Origin: a bacterium | GTDB lineage: Bacteria > Vulcanimicrobiota > Vulcanimicrobiia > Vulcanimicrobiales > Vulcanimicrobiaceae | NCBI GenBank assembly: GCA_021794205.1 | Contig: JAJYRH010000006.1 | Location: 34,572 to 98,571 of the forward strand | Length of the DNA: 64,000 bases | Direction of reading: 5' to 3' | Shown here: positions 53,530 through 62,852 of the stretch, in pieces | Layout of the letters: every line of letters begins with the position of its first letter | Numbering within the stretch: position 1 is the first letter of the stretch | Position numbers and translations under genes: made by a program | The notes under the pieces: generated by a model | Told to the model about the DNA's origin: nothing | The model's database searches: none | Seen by the model: the letters and a program-made list of their open reading frames with translations, nothing else

Positions 53530-54744
53530 GTGAGCAGCGAAGCACTTCCCTTTCCCGTCGCCGATGCGGGCATCGACCGAAAGGGGATCTCGCTCCTATC
53601 GATCGCTCATATCGTCAACGATGCGAATCAATCCGCCATACCGGCGATGATTCCGTGGCTGATCAGCCACCGCGGGCTCAACCTTGCGACCGCGGCGACA
53701 CTCGTTCTCGCGATGAACCTCTCGTCCTCGGTCGTGCAGCCGTTTTTCGGCCATTGGTCCGATCGTCGTTCGATGCCGTGGATCATTCCCGCCGCGCTCG
53801 TTCTCGCCTGTAGCGGAACCGCGGCGATCGGGCTCGCGCATTCGTTGCCGATGATGTGGCTGGCGGCATTGATTGCGGGCATCGGTACGGCGGCGTTCCA
53901 CCCCGAGAGTTCGCGCTTTGCGAATTTCTTCGCCGGTGCGAAGCGCGCGACGGGGGTGAGCATCTTCACGCTCGGCGGATACCTCGGTTTCGCCGTCGGC
54001 CCGATTCTCACGACACCGTTGATCCTGCATTTCGGTCTCGAAGGCACGGCGTTCCTCGCGATTCCCGGCGTCGTGCTCGCGACGATCCTGTTGTTTTCGC
54101 AGCAGCATTTTCACGCGACGCGCGCGCGCGCGAATCGCGCGGTTACCGCGGGGCCGACGATGCCCGACGATTGGCGCGCGTTCGGCGCGCTCGTCGTCGT
54201 CGTGGTGCTCCGTTCGACGACTTTCTTCGCAGGCGTCACGTTTCTCCCGGTCTTTGCTATTGCGGTCGCGCACGCGAGCAAGACCGGGGGCAGTATCGTG
54301 CTTGCGGCGATGCTCCTCGTCGGTTCGTTGGGAACGATGTGGGGTGGCCGGCTCGCCGACCGTTTCGGCCGCCGCCGCATCATCGCGATCTCGATGTTGG
54401 GGACGCTCGTCGGAGCCTCCGCGCTCGCGTGGGTTGGGACGCACGCTCCGCAATTGAGTAACGTGGTTCTCGCGGCCTCGTTCTTCGGGCTCGCCGTCGG
54501 TCTCTCGGCGGGCGTGATCGTCGTGTTGGGGCAAGAGTATCTCCCCAACCGCATCGGCGTTGCATCGGGGGTGACGCTCGGGCTCGCGGTCACGATCGGT
54601 GGGCTGGCGCAGCCGCTCTTCGGCGCAATCGGCGACCGTTTCGGCAGCGTACCGATCTTCGAATGCGTCGCACTCTTCGCGTTGCTCGCCCTCGTCGGCA
54701 CCGCCGTGCTGCCGCGCAAAACGCTCGTCGCGAGCCGACGCTAG
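53530..54744 (+). CDS. MFS transporter, fosmidomycin-resistance (Fsr) type
   Basis: 404 residues from GTG 53530, about 12 transmembrane helices. LLSIAHIVNDANQSAIPAMIPW and GHWSDRRSMPWIIP, then AFHPESSRFANFFAG and the second-half motif GGRLADRFGRRR, fit the Fsr branch of the major facilitator superfamily. Probable drug or metabolite exporter. Overlaps the convergent trmL end by 4 bp. Confidence 0.85.
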   Translation: MSSEALPFPVADAGIDRKGISLLSIAHIVNDANQSAIPAMIPWLISHRGLNLATAATLVLAMNLSSSVVQPFFGHWSDRRSMPWIIPAALVLACSGTAAIGLAHSLPMMWLAALIAGIGTAAFHPESSRFANFFAGAKRATGVSIFTLGGYLGFAVGPILTTPLILHFGLEGTAFLAIPGVVLATILLFSQQHFHATRARANRAVTAGPTMPDDWRAFGALVVVVVLRSTTFFAGVTFLPVFAIAVAHASKTGGSIVLAAMLLVGSLGTMWGGRLADRFGRRRIIAISMLGTLVGASALAWVGTHAPQLSNVVLAASFFGLAVGLSAGVIVVLGQEYLPNRIGVASGVTLGLAVTIGGLAQPLFGAIGDRFGSVPIFECVALFALLALVGTAVLPRKTLVASRR

Positions 54745-55265
54745 AGCAAATTCGGAAAGTCGAGCCGCTGTAATGCCGCGAAGGCGACGACGCCGACGGC
54801 GGTGGAGAGATTGATGCTGCGCACCGCGCCCTCGCGCATGGGTATCCGCAACGTTCGATCCGGAAAGCGATCGAGCAGGGATTGCGGCAAGCCTTTGGTT
54901 TCGCGGCCGAAGACCAGCGCGTCGCCGTACGAATAGGGAGCGCGATCGTAGCGCGCCTGCGCGCGCGTTGAAAGCAACCACATGCGACGGGCGATCGGCG
55001 TCTGCAGAAAGGCATCGAGATCGCGGTGGACGACGACGTGCATGCGCTCCCAGTAATCGAGCCCGGCACGTTTGAGCGAGCGATCGTCGATCGCGAAGCC
55101 GAGCGGTTCGACGAGGTGGAGCGCCGCGCCGGTTGCGGCGCAGAGCCGCGCGACGTTTCCGGTGTTCGGCGGAATTTCCGGCTCAACGAGAACGATGTGG
55201 AGCGGTACGTCGGGAAGCGCTTCGACCTCGGTGAGGCGATCGGGTGGTTGTGCCGCGGCGCTCAT
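54741..55265 (-). CDS. trmL: tRNA (cytidine/uridine-2'-O-)-methyltransferase TrmL
   Basis: 174 residues, SPOUT knotted methyltransferase. IVLVEPEIPPNTGNVARLCAATGAALHLVEPLGF, DALVFGRETKGLP and IPMREGAVRSINLSTAVGVVAFAAL are diagnostic. It modifies the wobble base of tRNA-Leu. It is the last gene of the leftward five-gene operon (ATGA overlap with the C39-like gene). Confidence 0.93.
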   Translation of the reverse strand: MSAAAQPPDRLTEVEALPDVPLHIVLVEPEIPPNTGNVARLCAATGAALHLVEPLGFAIDDRSLKRAGLDYWERMHVVVHRDLDAFLQTPIARRMWLLSTRAQARYDRAPYSYGDALVFGRETKGLPQSLLDRFPDRTLRIPMREGAVRSINLSTAVGVVAFAALQRLDFPNLL

Positions 55266-56149
55266 GCGAGAAGATCCGCAAACGGAATGCCGACCGGTGC
55301 GAGCACGTAGGCGACGCCGCCGTGCCGCTGCCAACAGCGCTCCAGCGCGCGGCGCGGATAGATGGTGCGAATGCGCGGGGCGGCGGGATCGTTCATCACG
55401 CAATCGCCGTTCGAGGTGAAGCCGCAGAGGACTGCGAGATGCCCGGCGGAGCGCGGAATCGGGGCGCCGGGAAGCTCGCCTTGCTCCCACGCATACGAGA
55501 GTGCGAGCGGGAGATTGCGTTCGAGAAACTGCTCGGCGATATCGAGCGAGCCGACGTACGCGAGCGCGGCGCGGAGGCTCTGCGTTCCGGCGTAGGCGAC
55601 GTTAAATGCCCAGTTGCCGTATCCGCCGTAGACCTCGTCGAAGACCCCCGCGGCGACCTCTTCGATGCGCGCGTCGATCCCATGAAAACGCAACAACATC
55701 GTCAGCGATGCGGGGCTGCACCACCCCGCTTCGCCTTCGACCACGTATTGCGATTGCAGCGGAACGTCGTGGATGCGCGCGCCCCCCGCATAGGGGAACG
55801 AAGGCGGCGGCTGCGTCGGGGTTGCGAGCGCGAGGCTCTGCAAGCCCTCGGGGTTGGTGCGTACGTGCACCGCGTCGAAGGGCACCTCGCTGCGAACGAT
55901 ATCGGTAAGCACGCTGACGCCGAGCAGGTTGCAGGGAAACGAGCGCCGCGATTGCGGCGACCAGCGAGCGAAGGGCAGCCACGGGCTCACGTGCGCCGCG
56001 CCGCTGCGTAGCGAAAATTCAATCTCGCCGCTCTCCGCAAAACTATTCCAGGAGAGCACGCATTCCATCGCCGGCGCGCAACGCAGCGTCGTGACCGCGG
56101 CGGCTTCGGTTACGAGTGCGAAGCCGACGGCACGACCTCCCATTGCCAT
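55262..56149 (-). CDS. C39-like cysteine peptidase family protein
   Basis: 295 residues from ATG 56147-56149, 40 bp inside the upstream gene's end. N-terminal beta region (LSWNSFAESGEIEFSLRSG, VSPWLPFARWS), then a papain-like domain with Cys in EGEAGWCSPASLTMLLRFHG, His in SAGHLAVLCGF and a following Asn-Asp in VMNDPAA. This fits the C39-like peptidase family. No clear signal peptide. It probably acts on peptides or the cell wall, given its operon. Confidence 0.8.
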   Translation of the reverse strand: MAMGGRAVGFALVTEAAAVTTLRCAPAMECVLSWNSFAESGEIEFSLRSGAAHVSPWLPFARWSPQSRRSFPCNLLGVSVLTDIVRSEVPFDAVHVRTNPEGLQSLALATPTQPPPSFPYAGGARIHDVPLQSQYVVEGEAGWCSPASLTMLLRFHGIDARIEEVAAGVFDEVYGGYGNWAFNVAYAGTQSLRAALAYVGSLDIAEQFLERNLPLALSYAWEQGELPGAPIPRSAGHLAVLCGFTSNGDCVMNDPAAPRIRTIYPRRALERCWQRHGGVAYVLAPVGIPFADLLA

Positions 56150-57723
56150 GCGTTCCAGGAATCCCCGATGAACGCCGCCGGCACGTATCCTCGCACGCGG
56201 TCGTCGATCGCGGTGGTCGAACGCTCCCAGTACACGAAGACCATCGGTACGAGTTGGTGGATGCGCTCCTCCTCGCGCTGATAGAGCTTTTTTCGAAGCG
56301 CGATATCGAACGTGGAGGCAGCGGCTTGCGAGGTCGCATCGACGATGGGATCGCGCAGCCAATTCGTATTCGCGCCGTTCGGCGGAATGAACGCGCTGTT
56401 CCACGAGCCGCTGTTATCGGGGTCGGGGCCGTTGGTATCGATGCTCCACTCCATGTCGTAGTGCCCGCTGTAGATCGGGCCGTTCTGCGCGAAAAGAAAA
56501 CTCGGCGGGAAATTGCGGATGCGCAGATCGATGCCGAGCCGATGCAACATCGATTGCATGACGACTTCGGCGCGTTCGTTCGATTGGCGGTTACTTCCGC
56601 TGATGATCGTGAGTTCGAGCGGTTTTCCATCGCGCGTGCGGATGCCGCCCTTACCGCGCTGCCAGCCCGCCGCGCGCAACAGCGCCGCCGCGCGCGCGGG
56701 ATCGTAGGGATAGGGAGCGATCTTCGGCGCGGCCCACGACTCGGGAAAAATATCCGAGACTGCGGGAAGGTCGACACCGTGATAGATGGTGTCGCGCAGG
56801 CGCTTCCAATCGATACCTTCGGCGATGGCGAGACGTACGCGCACGTCGCTCAGAATCGGACGACTGCAGTTAAAGCCGAGGTGGCGCCAATTAGCGACGA
56901 GCGTGCGCACGACGTGGATGCCCGATATCGATGCGAGCTCGGGAATCTGCGTCTCGCCGACGGAGGGGTCGACGTCGATTTCGTGCGTTCGCAACGCGTT
57001 GAGCATCGAGTTCGCATTGGGGATGACGACCCAACGAACGCGAGCGAGCTTCGGTTTTCCGCGGAAGTACCGCGGGTTCGCCGCAAAGGTGAGCGACGCG
57101 CCGTGGTGCCAATCGGCGAGCACGTACGGGCCGCTGGAGAGCGGTGCGTTGTTGAACGAAGCGCGGTTGAGGCTTGGAAGGCGCGCGAGAAGGTGCGCCG
57201 GGAGCGGCGGATAGCCCGAACCGCCGATCGCGAGGACGCCGAGAAACGCCGCCATCGGATGTTTGAGATGGATGACGATGGTGTGACGGGTCGGAGCGCT
57301 CGCCGATGCGATGTCGTCCCATCCGTACCGCGTCTTGACGTCGTTGCGCGGATTGAAGACGGCGCGATAGGTGAACATCCAATCGCGCGCATCGAGCGGT
57401 GCGCCGTCGGCCCAGCGCACGCCGTGCCGGAGATGGATCGTAATGCGCGTGCCGTTGGGGCTGATGCCGCCGTTCCGCAGCGTCGGCACTTCGGTCGCGA
57501 GATCGGGAATGTAATTGCCGCGCGCATCGTAGCGAAGGAGATAGCTAAAGAGCATGCCGTCGGCGAGATCGGCGGCGGCCGAATGGCCGAAGAGCGGATT
57601 GAGATTGTCGGGTTCGTCGGGTTCGCCGAGTCGCAGCGTGTTCGGCGGCGGTACGTTGGCGGCGCAGCCGGCGAAACCGAAAGCGAGCACGGCGATCGAG
57701 AGAGCGGCGACGATGCGTTTCAT
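56110..57723 (-). CDS. Peptide ABC-transporter substrate-binding lipoprotein (SBP_bac_5)
   Basis: 537 residues, lipobox GFAGC after a hydrophobic leader. Family 5 features: LGEPDEPDNLNPLFGHS, LRHGVRWADGAPLDARDWMFTYRAV, ARAAALLRAAGW. Usually binds di- or oligopeptides. No permease or ATPase genes are adjacent, so it must use subunits encoded elsewhere or have another role. Confidence 0.9.
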   Translation of the reverse strand: MKRIVAALSIAVLAFGFAGCAANVPPPNTLRLGEPDEPDNLNPLFGHSAAADLADGMLFSYLLRYDARGNYIPDLATEVPTLRNGGISPNGTRITIHLRHGVRWADGAPLDARDWMFTYRAVFNPRNDVKTRYGWDDIASASAPTRHTIVIHLKHPMAAFLGVLAIGGSGYPPLPAHLLARLPSLNRASFNNAPLSSGPYVLADWHHGASLTFAANPRYFRGKPKLARVRWVVIPNANSMLNALRTHEIDVDPSVGETQIPELASISGIHVVRTLVANWRHLGFNCSRPILSDVRVRLAIAEGIDWKRLRDTIYHGVDLPAVSDIFPESWAAPKIAPYPYDPARAAALLRAAGWQRGKGGIRTRDGKPLELTIISGSNRQSNERAEVVMQSMLHRLGIDLRIRNFPPSFLFAQNGPIYSGHYDMEWSIDTNGPDPDNSGSWNSAFIPPNGANTNWLRDPIVDATSQAAASTFDIALRKKLYQREEERIHQLVPMVFVYWERSTTAIDDRVRGYVPAAFIGDSWNAWQWEVVPSASHS

Positions 57724-58775
57724 GCGGTGCGTGCCTCGCGTTTCGAAAGCGATCCGGCGATCGCGGCGTAGAACGCATCGGCGCCGAATCGGAGCAGATC
57801 GTCGGCGGGCAGGCCCGTCTCGTCGCGCGCTCGAGCGATCTCCCGTCGCGCCGCGACATCATCGAGCCCGCGCGTATTGAGCGCGACGCCGACCACCTTC
57901 GCCGGCTTCACCGACGCGAGCAGCGATTCGTGCAAGGCGATGAGGTCGCGATAGGGCAGCGTCGGGGTTGTGTAGGCGTTGATCGTCGTTCGGTGCGGCA
58001 TGCAGACGAGCACGAGTGCGTCGGGCGCGCACCCATAGAGCAGCGCGAGCGTCACCGGCGCGTACGCGGGGTGATTGATCGCTCCTTGCCCTTCGACGAC
58101 GATAGCATCGGGGCGCTGCGAAGCGGCCTCGAGCACGAGCCGTTCGCAGGCTCCGGCGGCGAAATCGGCGATCGTTCGATCGATGGCGATGCCCCAACCC
58201 GCAATCGCGATGCCGGTCTGCCCGGTCGGGACGAAACTCCACGTGCGCCGCGCGCGCTTCGCCGCGGCGCAGAGTTCGAGCGAGACCGTCATCTTCCCGA
58301 CGTTGCAATCGTTGCCGACGGTCAAAAGAATCGGCACGGGAATATCGTATGCCGCGCCGGAGAAGACCGGCGTTGCCGGAACCGCGCGAAGATCGTAGAG
58401 GCGCACGTTGCGCTCGCGCGCCGCAGCGGCGATTTCGTCATCCTCGGCGAGCATCGCGTGCAGGCCGCTGACGATGTCGAGCCCGGCTGCGATCGCTTCG
58501 AGCACTCCCGCGCGGAGATCGCCGAGCGCGCCACCGATCGGTGCGGTGCCGATGAGGAGCGCGGTCGGCTCGAACGCAAGCGCATCGCGCAGCGAGGCGA
58601 CGATGGGAGCATCGCAGTGCGCGAGATGCGGAACGACGTCGCAGACGCGTTTGCCCGCCTGGCTCGGATCGACGACCGCGACGACCGGGTCGTTGCCGTA
58701 GGCGATGACGCCGTGTGCGGTTTTCGCACTCTGCGCGAATGCGTTGGGGGCGAGGACGACGTAGCGACGGCTCAC
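57720..58775 (-). CDS. DUF1611/DgcN-family protein
   Basis: 351 residues from a GTG overlapping the epimerase stop. N-terminal Rossmann-like part (VVLAPNAFAQSAKTAHGVIAYG, LIGTAPIGGAL) and a C-terminal P-loop NTPase-like part (LTVGNDCNVGKMTVSLELC, FVPTGQTGIAIAGWGIAIDRTIADFAAG, DAIVVEGQGAINHPAY). These are DUF1611 features. A characterised member, DgcN, acetylates D-glutamate and works with DgcA, an enolase-superfamily racemase. The neighbouring epimerase fits that pairing. Confidence 0.85.
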   Translation of the reverse strand: MSRRYVVLAPNAFAQSAKTAHGVIAYGNDPVVAVVDPSQAGKRVCDVVPHLAHCDAPIVASLRDALAFEPTALLIGTAPIGGALGDLRAGVLEAIAAGLDIVSGLHAMLAEDDEIAAAARERNVRLYDLRAVPATPVFSGAAYDIPVPILLTVGNDCNVGKMTVSLELCAAAKRARRTWSFVPTGQTGIAIAGWGIAIDRTIADFAAGACERLVLEAASQRPDAIVVEGQGAINHPAYAPVTLALLYGCAPDALVLVCMPHRTTINAYTTPTLPYRDLIALHESLLASVKPAKVVGVALNTRGLDDVAARREIARARDETGLPADDLLRFGADAFYAAIAGSLSKREARTA

Positions 58776-59788
58776 GGAATGGGAGTTTCGCGGACGCCGA
58801 GGCCGGGCCCGCCGGGGAGCACGAGCTTTCCGCGATCGTAGGTGACGCCGACGAACGGGTCGCCGACGGTGAGGAAGGGGCCGTCGATATCGGCCCAATC
58901 GACGAGCGGGCTGATCTGTGCCGCCGCGGTGGCGAGAATCGCGCTCTCCACCATGCACCCGAGCATTACTTTCAATCGCAGCGCGCGCGCGGTGTGAATC
59001 ATTGCGAGCGCGCCGCGGAGTCCGCCGCATTTCACGAGTTTGATATTGACGCCGGCAACGCAGCCGGCGAGCCGCGGCAAATCGGCGGCCTCGCATGAGT
59101 CCTCGTCGGTAACGATGGGGATCGCGCTGCGCGCGGAGATCGCGCGCAACCCGGCGGGATTGCCGGCGGGAATCGGTTGTTCGCAAAATTCGATATCGAA
59201 ACGCGCGAGTTCGGCGAGCATGAGGATCGCTTCGTCGACATCCCAGCCTTCGTTCGCGTCGATACGGATCGTTCCGGTATAACGCGCGCGTATCGCCTCG
59301 ATCGTTTCGACCTGCTGGTGCAGCGCTCCGAGCCCGAGCTTGATTTTGAGAATCGGGTGCTCGCGTACTTCGTCGACCTTCTTCAACGTGCTCTCGGTGT
59401 CGGCGATGCCGATGGTGAACGAGGTGGTCGGCGTTCGTTGGGGATCGAGCCCGAAATATTCGTAGAGCGGGCGCCCCATCGCCTTGCCGACCCAATCGTG
59501 CAACGCGACGTCGAGCGCGCAGCGCGCGGCGGGTGGAATCGTCGGAGCGAGCAGTTCTTCGAGTCGATATGGCGATGCCGCCTCGGCGCGGTACGAAGCG
59601 AAAAACGCGAGCAGCGATTCGACCGATTCGCCGTATCGGGCGATCGGCGCGCTCTCACCGAGCGCGTCGATTCCATCGCAGGACATGCGGAGCAGCGCCG
59701 AGCGCGCGACGGTCGATTCCCCGCGGGTGATTTTGAAGGGGTGCTTCAGCGGGATTCGGAGCTCGCTCGCCGCAAAGGTTGCGTTCAT
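58772..59788 (-). CDS. Enolase-superfamily dipeptide epimerase / N-acyl amino acid racemase (DgcA-like)
   Basis: 338 residues. Capping domain RIPLKHPFKITRGESTV, then the barrel with KxK (ILKIKLGLG), metal ligands Asp (RIDANEGW), Glu (CEQPIP), Asp (TDEDSCEA) and the second Lys (NIKLVKCGG). Family includes L-Ala-D/L-Glu epimerase (YcjG/YkfB) and DgcA. Its ATG (59786-59788) shares the CATG palindrome with the photolyase start on the other strand. Confidence 0.88.
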   Translation of the reverse strand: MNATFAASELRIPLKHPFKITRGESTVARSALLRMSCDGIDALGESAPIARYGESVESLLAFFASYRAEAASPYRLEELLAPTIPPAARCALDVALHDWVGKAMGRPLYEYFGLDPQRTPTTSFTIGIADTESTLKKVDEVREHPILKIKLGLGALHQQVETIEAIRARYTGTIRIDANEGWDVDEAILMLAELARFDIEFCEQPIPAGNPAGLRAISARSAIPIVTDEDSCEAADLPRLAGCVAGVNIKLVKCGGLRGALAMIHTARALRLKVMLGCMVESAILATAAAQISPLVDWADIDGPFLTVGDPFVGVTYDRGKLVLPGGPGLGVRETPIP

Positions 59789-61283
59789 GCCGCGAGCCTT
59801 CCGCCCATCCGGCCGCACTCCTCGGCGCAGCATCCTTTGGTTGCGTCGCGACCTCCGCTTGCGCGATAACGTCGCGCTCGCCGAGGCGGCGGGGGCGAGC
59901 GATGAGGTGGCGCTCGCTTTCGTGCTCGATCCCGCGCTTTTGCGCGGCGAGCGCGTGGGCGCACCCTTGGTGCAAGCGTTCTTTTCCGCACTCGCCTCGC
60001 TGCGCGCGGAACTGCGCGCGCGCGGCAGCGAACTCGCGCTGCTCGAAGGCGACTTCGCGGAGCAGCTCGTCGGCTTCGCGCAGCGCATCGGCGCGACATC
60101 GCTCTATTACAATGAAGATTACGAGCCGGAGGCGATCGAACGCGACGCACGCGTGCGCGCGGTGCTGCAATCGGCGGGCGTCGCGGTGCACTCCTCGCTC
60201 GATCACGTCTATTTCGGCGCCGACGAAGTGCGCACCGAGGGCGGCGCGCCGTACCGCATCTTCACGCCGTATAAACGACGATGGCTCGACCAGCACGCGC
60301 TCGCACCGCGATTGCCGGTGCGCTCGAATCGAGCGAGTGCGGAGCGACTGCTCGCACGCGCGGAGATCGGAGCGACGCTCGCACTCCCCGAGCCGGAGGC
60401 GTACGGGCACCATTCCTCGGCGGCGTATCCCAGCTGCAGCGAGGCCGCCGCACGCGCGCGCCTCGACCGCTTTCTCGCGGAGGGTGGCGCGAGCGACGGT
60501 TATGCGGTCGGGCGCGATCTGCCGGCAATCGAGGGAACCTCGCGGCTCTCCCCCGATCTGCGCGCCGGGACGATCGGCATACGCACCTGCGTCGAGCGAG
60601 CGCGCGCGGCGATGGAGGGCGCGAGCGCGCAACGCCGGGCGAGCCTCGAGGTGTGGCTTTCCGAGTTGATCTGGCGCGATTTTTACCAGCAGATTCTCCG
60701 TAATTTTCCGCATGTGGCAAACGCGCCGTTTCATTCGGCTGCGGCGGCGATTGCGTGGCGCGATGACGAGCAGAACTTTCGCGCCTGGTGCGAGGCGCGC
60801 ACCGGATATCCCATCGTCGATGCGGCGATGCGACAACTCAATACGACGGGATGGATGCACAATCGCTTACGCATGATCGTGGCGTCGTTTCTGAGCAAGG
60901 ATCTGCTGCTGAATTGGCAATGGGGAGAGCGGTATTTCGAACGGCATCTCGCCGATGCCGATCTCGCGCAGAATAACGGCGGGTGGCAGTGGGCCGCCTC
61001 GACCGGTACCGATGCTGCGCCGTATTTTCGCATCTTCAATCCGGTGCTGCAGGGGCAGCGTTTCGATCCGGAAGGCACGTTCGTGCGCGCGATGCTGCCC
61101 GCGTTGCGCTCGGTGCCGACGAAGTACGTGCATGCACCATGGCAGATGCCGCCGCTCGTGCAGCGCGAATCGGGCTGTATCGTCGGCGAAAATTATCCCG
61201 CGCCGATCGTGGACCGCTCGCAAACCAAGGTTCGCGTCATGGCGGCATTCGCGACGATGAAGGCAAATGGAGACTCATCATGA
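59787..61283 (+). CDS. phr: Deoxyribodipyrimidine photolyase
   Basis: Light-driven repair of UV photoproducts; FAD enzyme of the photolyase/cryptochrome family. 498 residues from ATG 59787. N-terminal antenna domain starts ILWLRRDLRLRDN. FAD domain: WLSELIWRDFYQQIL, TGYPIVDAAMRQLNTTGWMHNRLRMIVASFL, LLNWQWGERYF, DADLAQNNGGWQWAASTGTDA and FRIFNPVLQGQRFDP. Class I type. Its stop overlaps the following lipoprotein start (ATGA). Confidence 0.95.
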   Translation: MPRAFRPSGRTPRRSILWLRRDLRLRDNVALAEAAGASDEVALAFVLDPALLRGERVGAPLVQAFFSALASLRAELRARGSELALLEGDFAEQLVGFAQRIGATSLYYNEDYEPEAIERDARVRAVLQSAGVAVHSSLDHVYFGADEVRTEGGAPYRIFTPYKRRWLDQHALAPRLPVRSNRASAERLLARAEIGATLALPEPEAYGHHSSAAYPSCSEAAARARLDRFLAEGGASDGYAVGRDLPAIEGTSRLSPDLRAGTIGIRTCVERARAAMEGASAQRRASLEVWLSELIWRDFYQQILRNFPHVANAPFHSAAAAIAWRDDEQNFRAWCEARTGYPIVDAAMRQLNTTGWMHNRLRMIVASFLSKDLLLNWQWGERYFERHLADADLAQNNGGWQWAASTGTDAAPYFRIFNPVLQGQRFDPEGTFVRAMLPALRSVPTKYVHAPWQMPPLVQRESGCIVGENYPAPIVDRSQTKVRVMAAFATMKANGDSS

Positions 61284-62053
61284 GCGCGTCGACGACCGGC
61301 CGGTGGATTGCAAGAACGATCGGGGTTGCCGGCCTCATGATTACGCTCGCTGGCTGTTCCGCGGTGAGGCGTGCTTGGGAGAACGCCTACGCATATCAGC
61401 GCAAGCCGCAAATGCTAGCGGCGATCCGTCGGCTTTCACAGAACAACCCGCTTTACTATTACATAGGTACGGGATGGGCAACTTTCTCGGCAACATTTCT
61501 AAAATCCGGTTTTGTCCGAAACAAGCTGCTAAAAGTATCGTCTGAAAAAATCGTTCATTTCGGCAAGGCGCAGCGGCTTTCCGGTATCTTGCATCTTACG
61601 CCGTTGGGCCGGGCATTGATGCAGCGGGATCACTGGAGGCGGTTCGACCGGAAGCGGTTCGTCCGTGAGCGGTCCTCTTGGGCCCGCTTACGGGTGAAAA
61701 TCTACGGTGCAGCAATCGGCTATCTGCATCCGATCAACATAACACGAATTTTCGTTATTAGATCGTCTCCCGGCGCGAAGCGAACTTGTTACGGCGTCTC
61801 GTTCAACGCGCTTCTTGTCTTGACGCGAGCCGGGCAAGATCTTCGTGCGTACGCGAACGCGTACGATAAGCCGATAACGGGAAGCGGTGGACTCGTTTTT
61901 ATGGCCGAGCCTGTCACCGGCCAAGATGTCGAGGCGGAGCCGCGCATTACGCAAGCCGGCTCTGTTGTCGTAACCAGCCGAATCGTTTGCCAAAACAAAA
62001 GGACGCGTCGATGGTATCATCCATTATCGTATTTCACCGGTGGTGGACTTTAG
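61280..62053 (+). CDS. Lipoprotein A of a local paralogous family
   Basis: 257 residues, lipobox TLAGC. No known family. After the Cys comes AVRRAWENAYAYQRKPQMLAAIRRLSQNNP, then an alpha/beta part with LSGILHLTPLGRALMQRDHWRR. Two similar lipoproteins lie at 62853 and 63623 (compare GFGYQHENDISSAVRAFLARNPP). Start ATG overlaps the photolyase stop, so it is co-translated. GC content falls from here on. Confidence 0.7.
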   Translation: MSASTTGRWIARTIGVAGLMITLAGCSAVRRAWENAYAYQRKPQMLAAIRRLSQNNPLYYYIGTGWATFSATFLKSGFVRNKLLKVSSEKIVHFGKAQRLSGILHLTPLGRALMQRDHWRRFDRKRFVRERSSWARLRVKIYGAAIGYLHPINITRIFVIRSSPGAKRTCYGVSFNALLVLTRAGQDLRAYANAYDKPITGSGGLVFMAEPVTGQDVEAEPRITQAGSVVVTSRIVCQNKRTRRWYHPLSYFTGGGL

Positions 62054-62119
62054 TGTGACGGGCAAGGTTCCGATGCTGAAAAGACGTCAAGTCCGAACGT
62101 TGATCCCTGTCGTCAACGC

Positions 62120-62343
62120 ATCGAGCCGGTTGCCGACGCTATTTCGCATCTTCAACCCTGTGGTGCAGGGGCGGCGCCTCGACCCAAACGGCACCTTCGT
62201 GCGCACGAGGCTGCCTGTGCTGCGCTCGGTGCCGACGAAATACGTGCATGCGCAGTGGCAGATGGTGCCGCACCTGCAGCGTGGATCGCTTTGCGACGAA
62301 GGCGCGCGTGCTCGCGGCTTTTGCGGCGGCATTGGGGAAATGA
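62120..62343 (+). pseudogene. Decayed copy of the photolyase 3' end
   Basis: Translation gives LFRIFNPVVQGRRLDPNGTF and LRSVPTKYVHAQWQMVPHLQ, nearly the same as the intact photolyase near 61021-61160. Then about 13 codons equivalent to ESGCIVGENYPAPI are missing and the frame shifts: VDRFATKARVLAAFAAALGK ends in TGA at 62341-62343, matching the photolyase end VDRSQTKVRVMAAFATMK. It is a remnant of a duplicated phr segment. Confidence 0.85.
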
Positions 62344-62466
62344 AGCAAAGGACTTGAAATATTCGTGAAGATTATGCGGGTGATGGCGGAATGCCGAGGT
62401 TCTACCTCACCAAACGCGCCAGAAATTGCTTCGTATAAAAGCTGCTACTAAACGGATTGGTTGCCG

Positions 62467-62571
62467 ATGAACGATAATGTCGAATATCCTGTATGGCATT
62501 TCACGCATAACAACGGAGTAGTCGTTGCAGTTGATGCGGTTTCTGGAATTGTGCTCCAGGTAAGCGATTAG
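62467..62571 (+). pseudogene. Short ORF fragment, first copy of a repeated C-terminal segment
   Basis: 34 codons, MNDNVEYPVWHFTHNNG and VVVAVDAVSGIVLQVSD. The same segment recurs in damaged form at 62586-62816, so it is likely the tail of a lost longer gene. The VVAVDAVSG stretch resembles PepSY-type hairpins, but the match is too short to name. The region 62344-62466 shows no other gene. Confidence 0.45.
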
Positions 62572-62585
62572 TGAGCGGCCGGGTT

Positions 62586-62816
62586 ATGAGGGAAAGTGGA
62601 AGTTCGATCGACGCGTACACAGCGGCGTTGTCGCTGCCGAATGCATTGGCGATTGCGACGTATCCGAGCGGCTATTGGACCAACGGGTTAAAAAGCAATG
62701 ATAACGTCGAGCATCCCGCATAGATCTTTACAATGCTCAATGGTGAAGTCGTCGCAGTGGACGCAGTTTCCGGGCAAATACTTGGAGAGAATGATGAGCC
62801 GGGCGGGGGAATTTGA
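62586..62816 (+). pseudogene. Interrupted small gene, second copy of the repeated segment
   Basis: ATG 62586 opens MRESGSSIDAYTAALSLPN, then NDNVEHPA and an in-frame TAG at 62721-62723 where the other copy has Trp (PVW). Beyond it the frame continues with GEVVAVDAVSGQILGENDEPG up to TGA 62814-62816. The stop disrupts a once longer, homologous protein. Confidence 0.5.
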
Positions 62817-62852
62817 AGTGACGGGTTTGCCATGTGGGCCGTTGGCGGCGAG

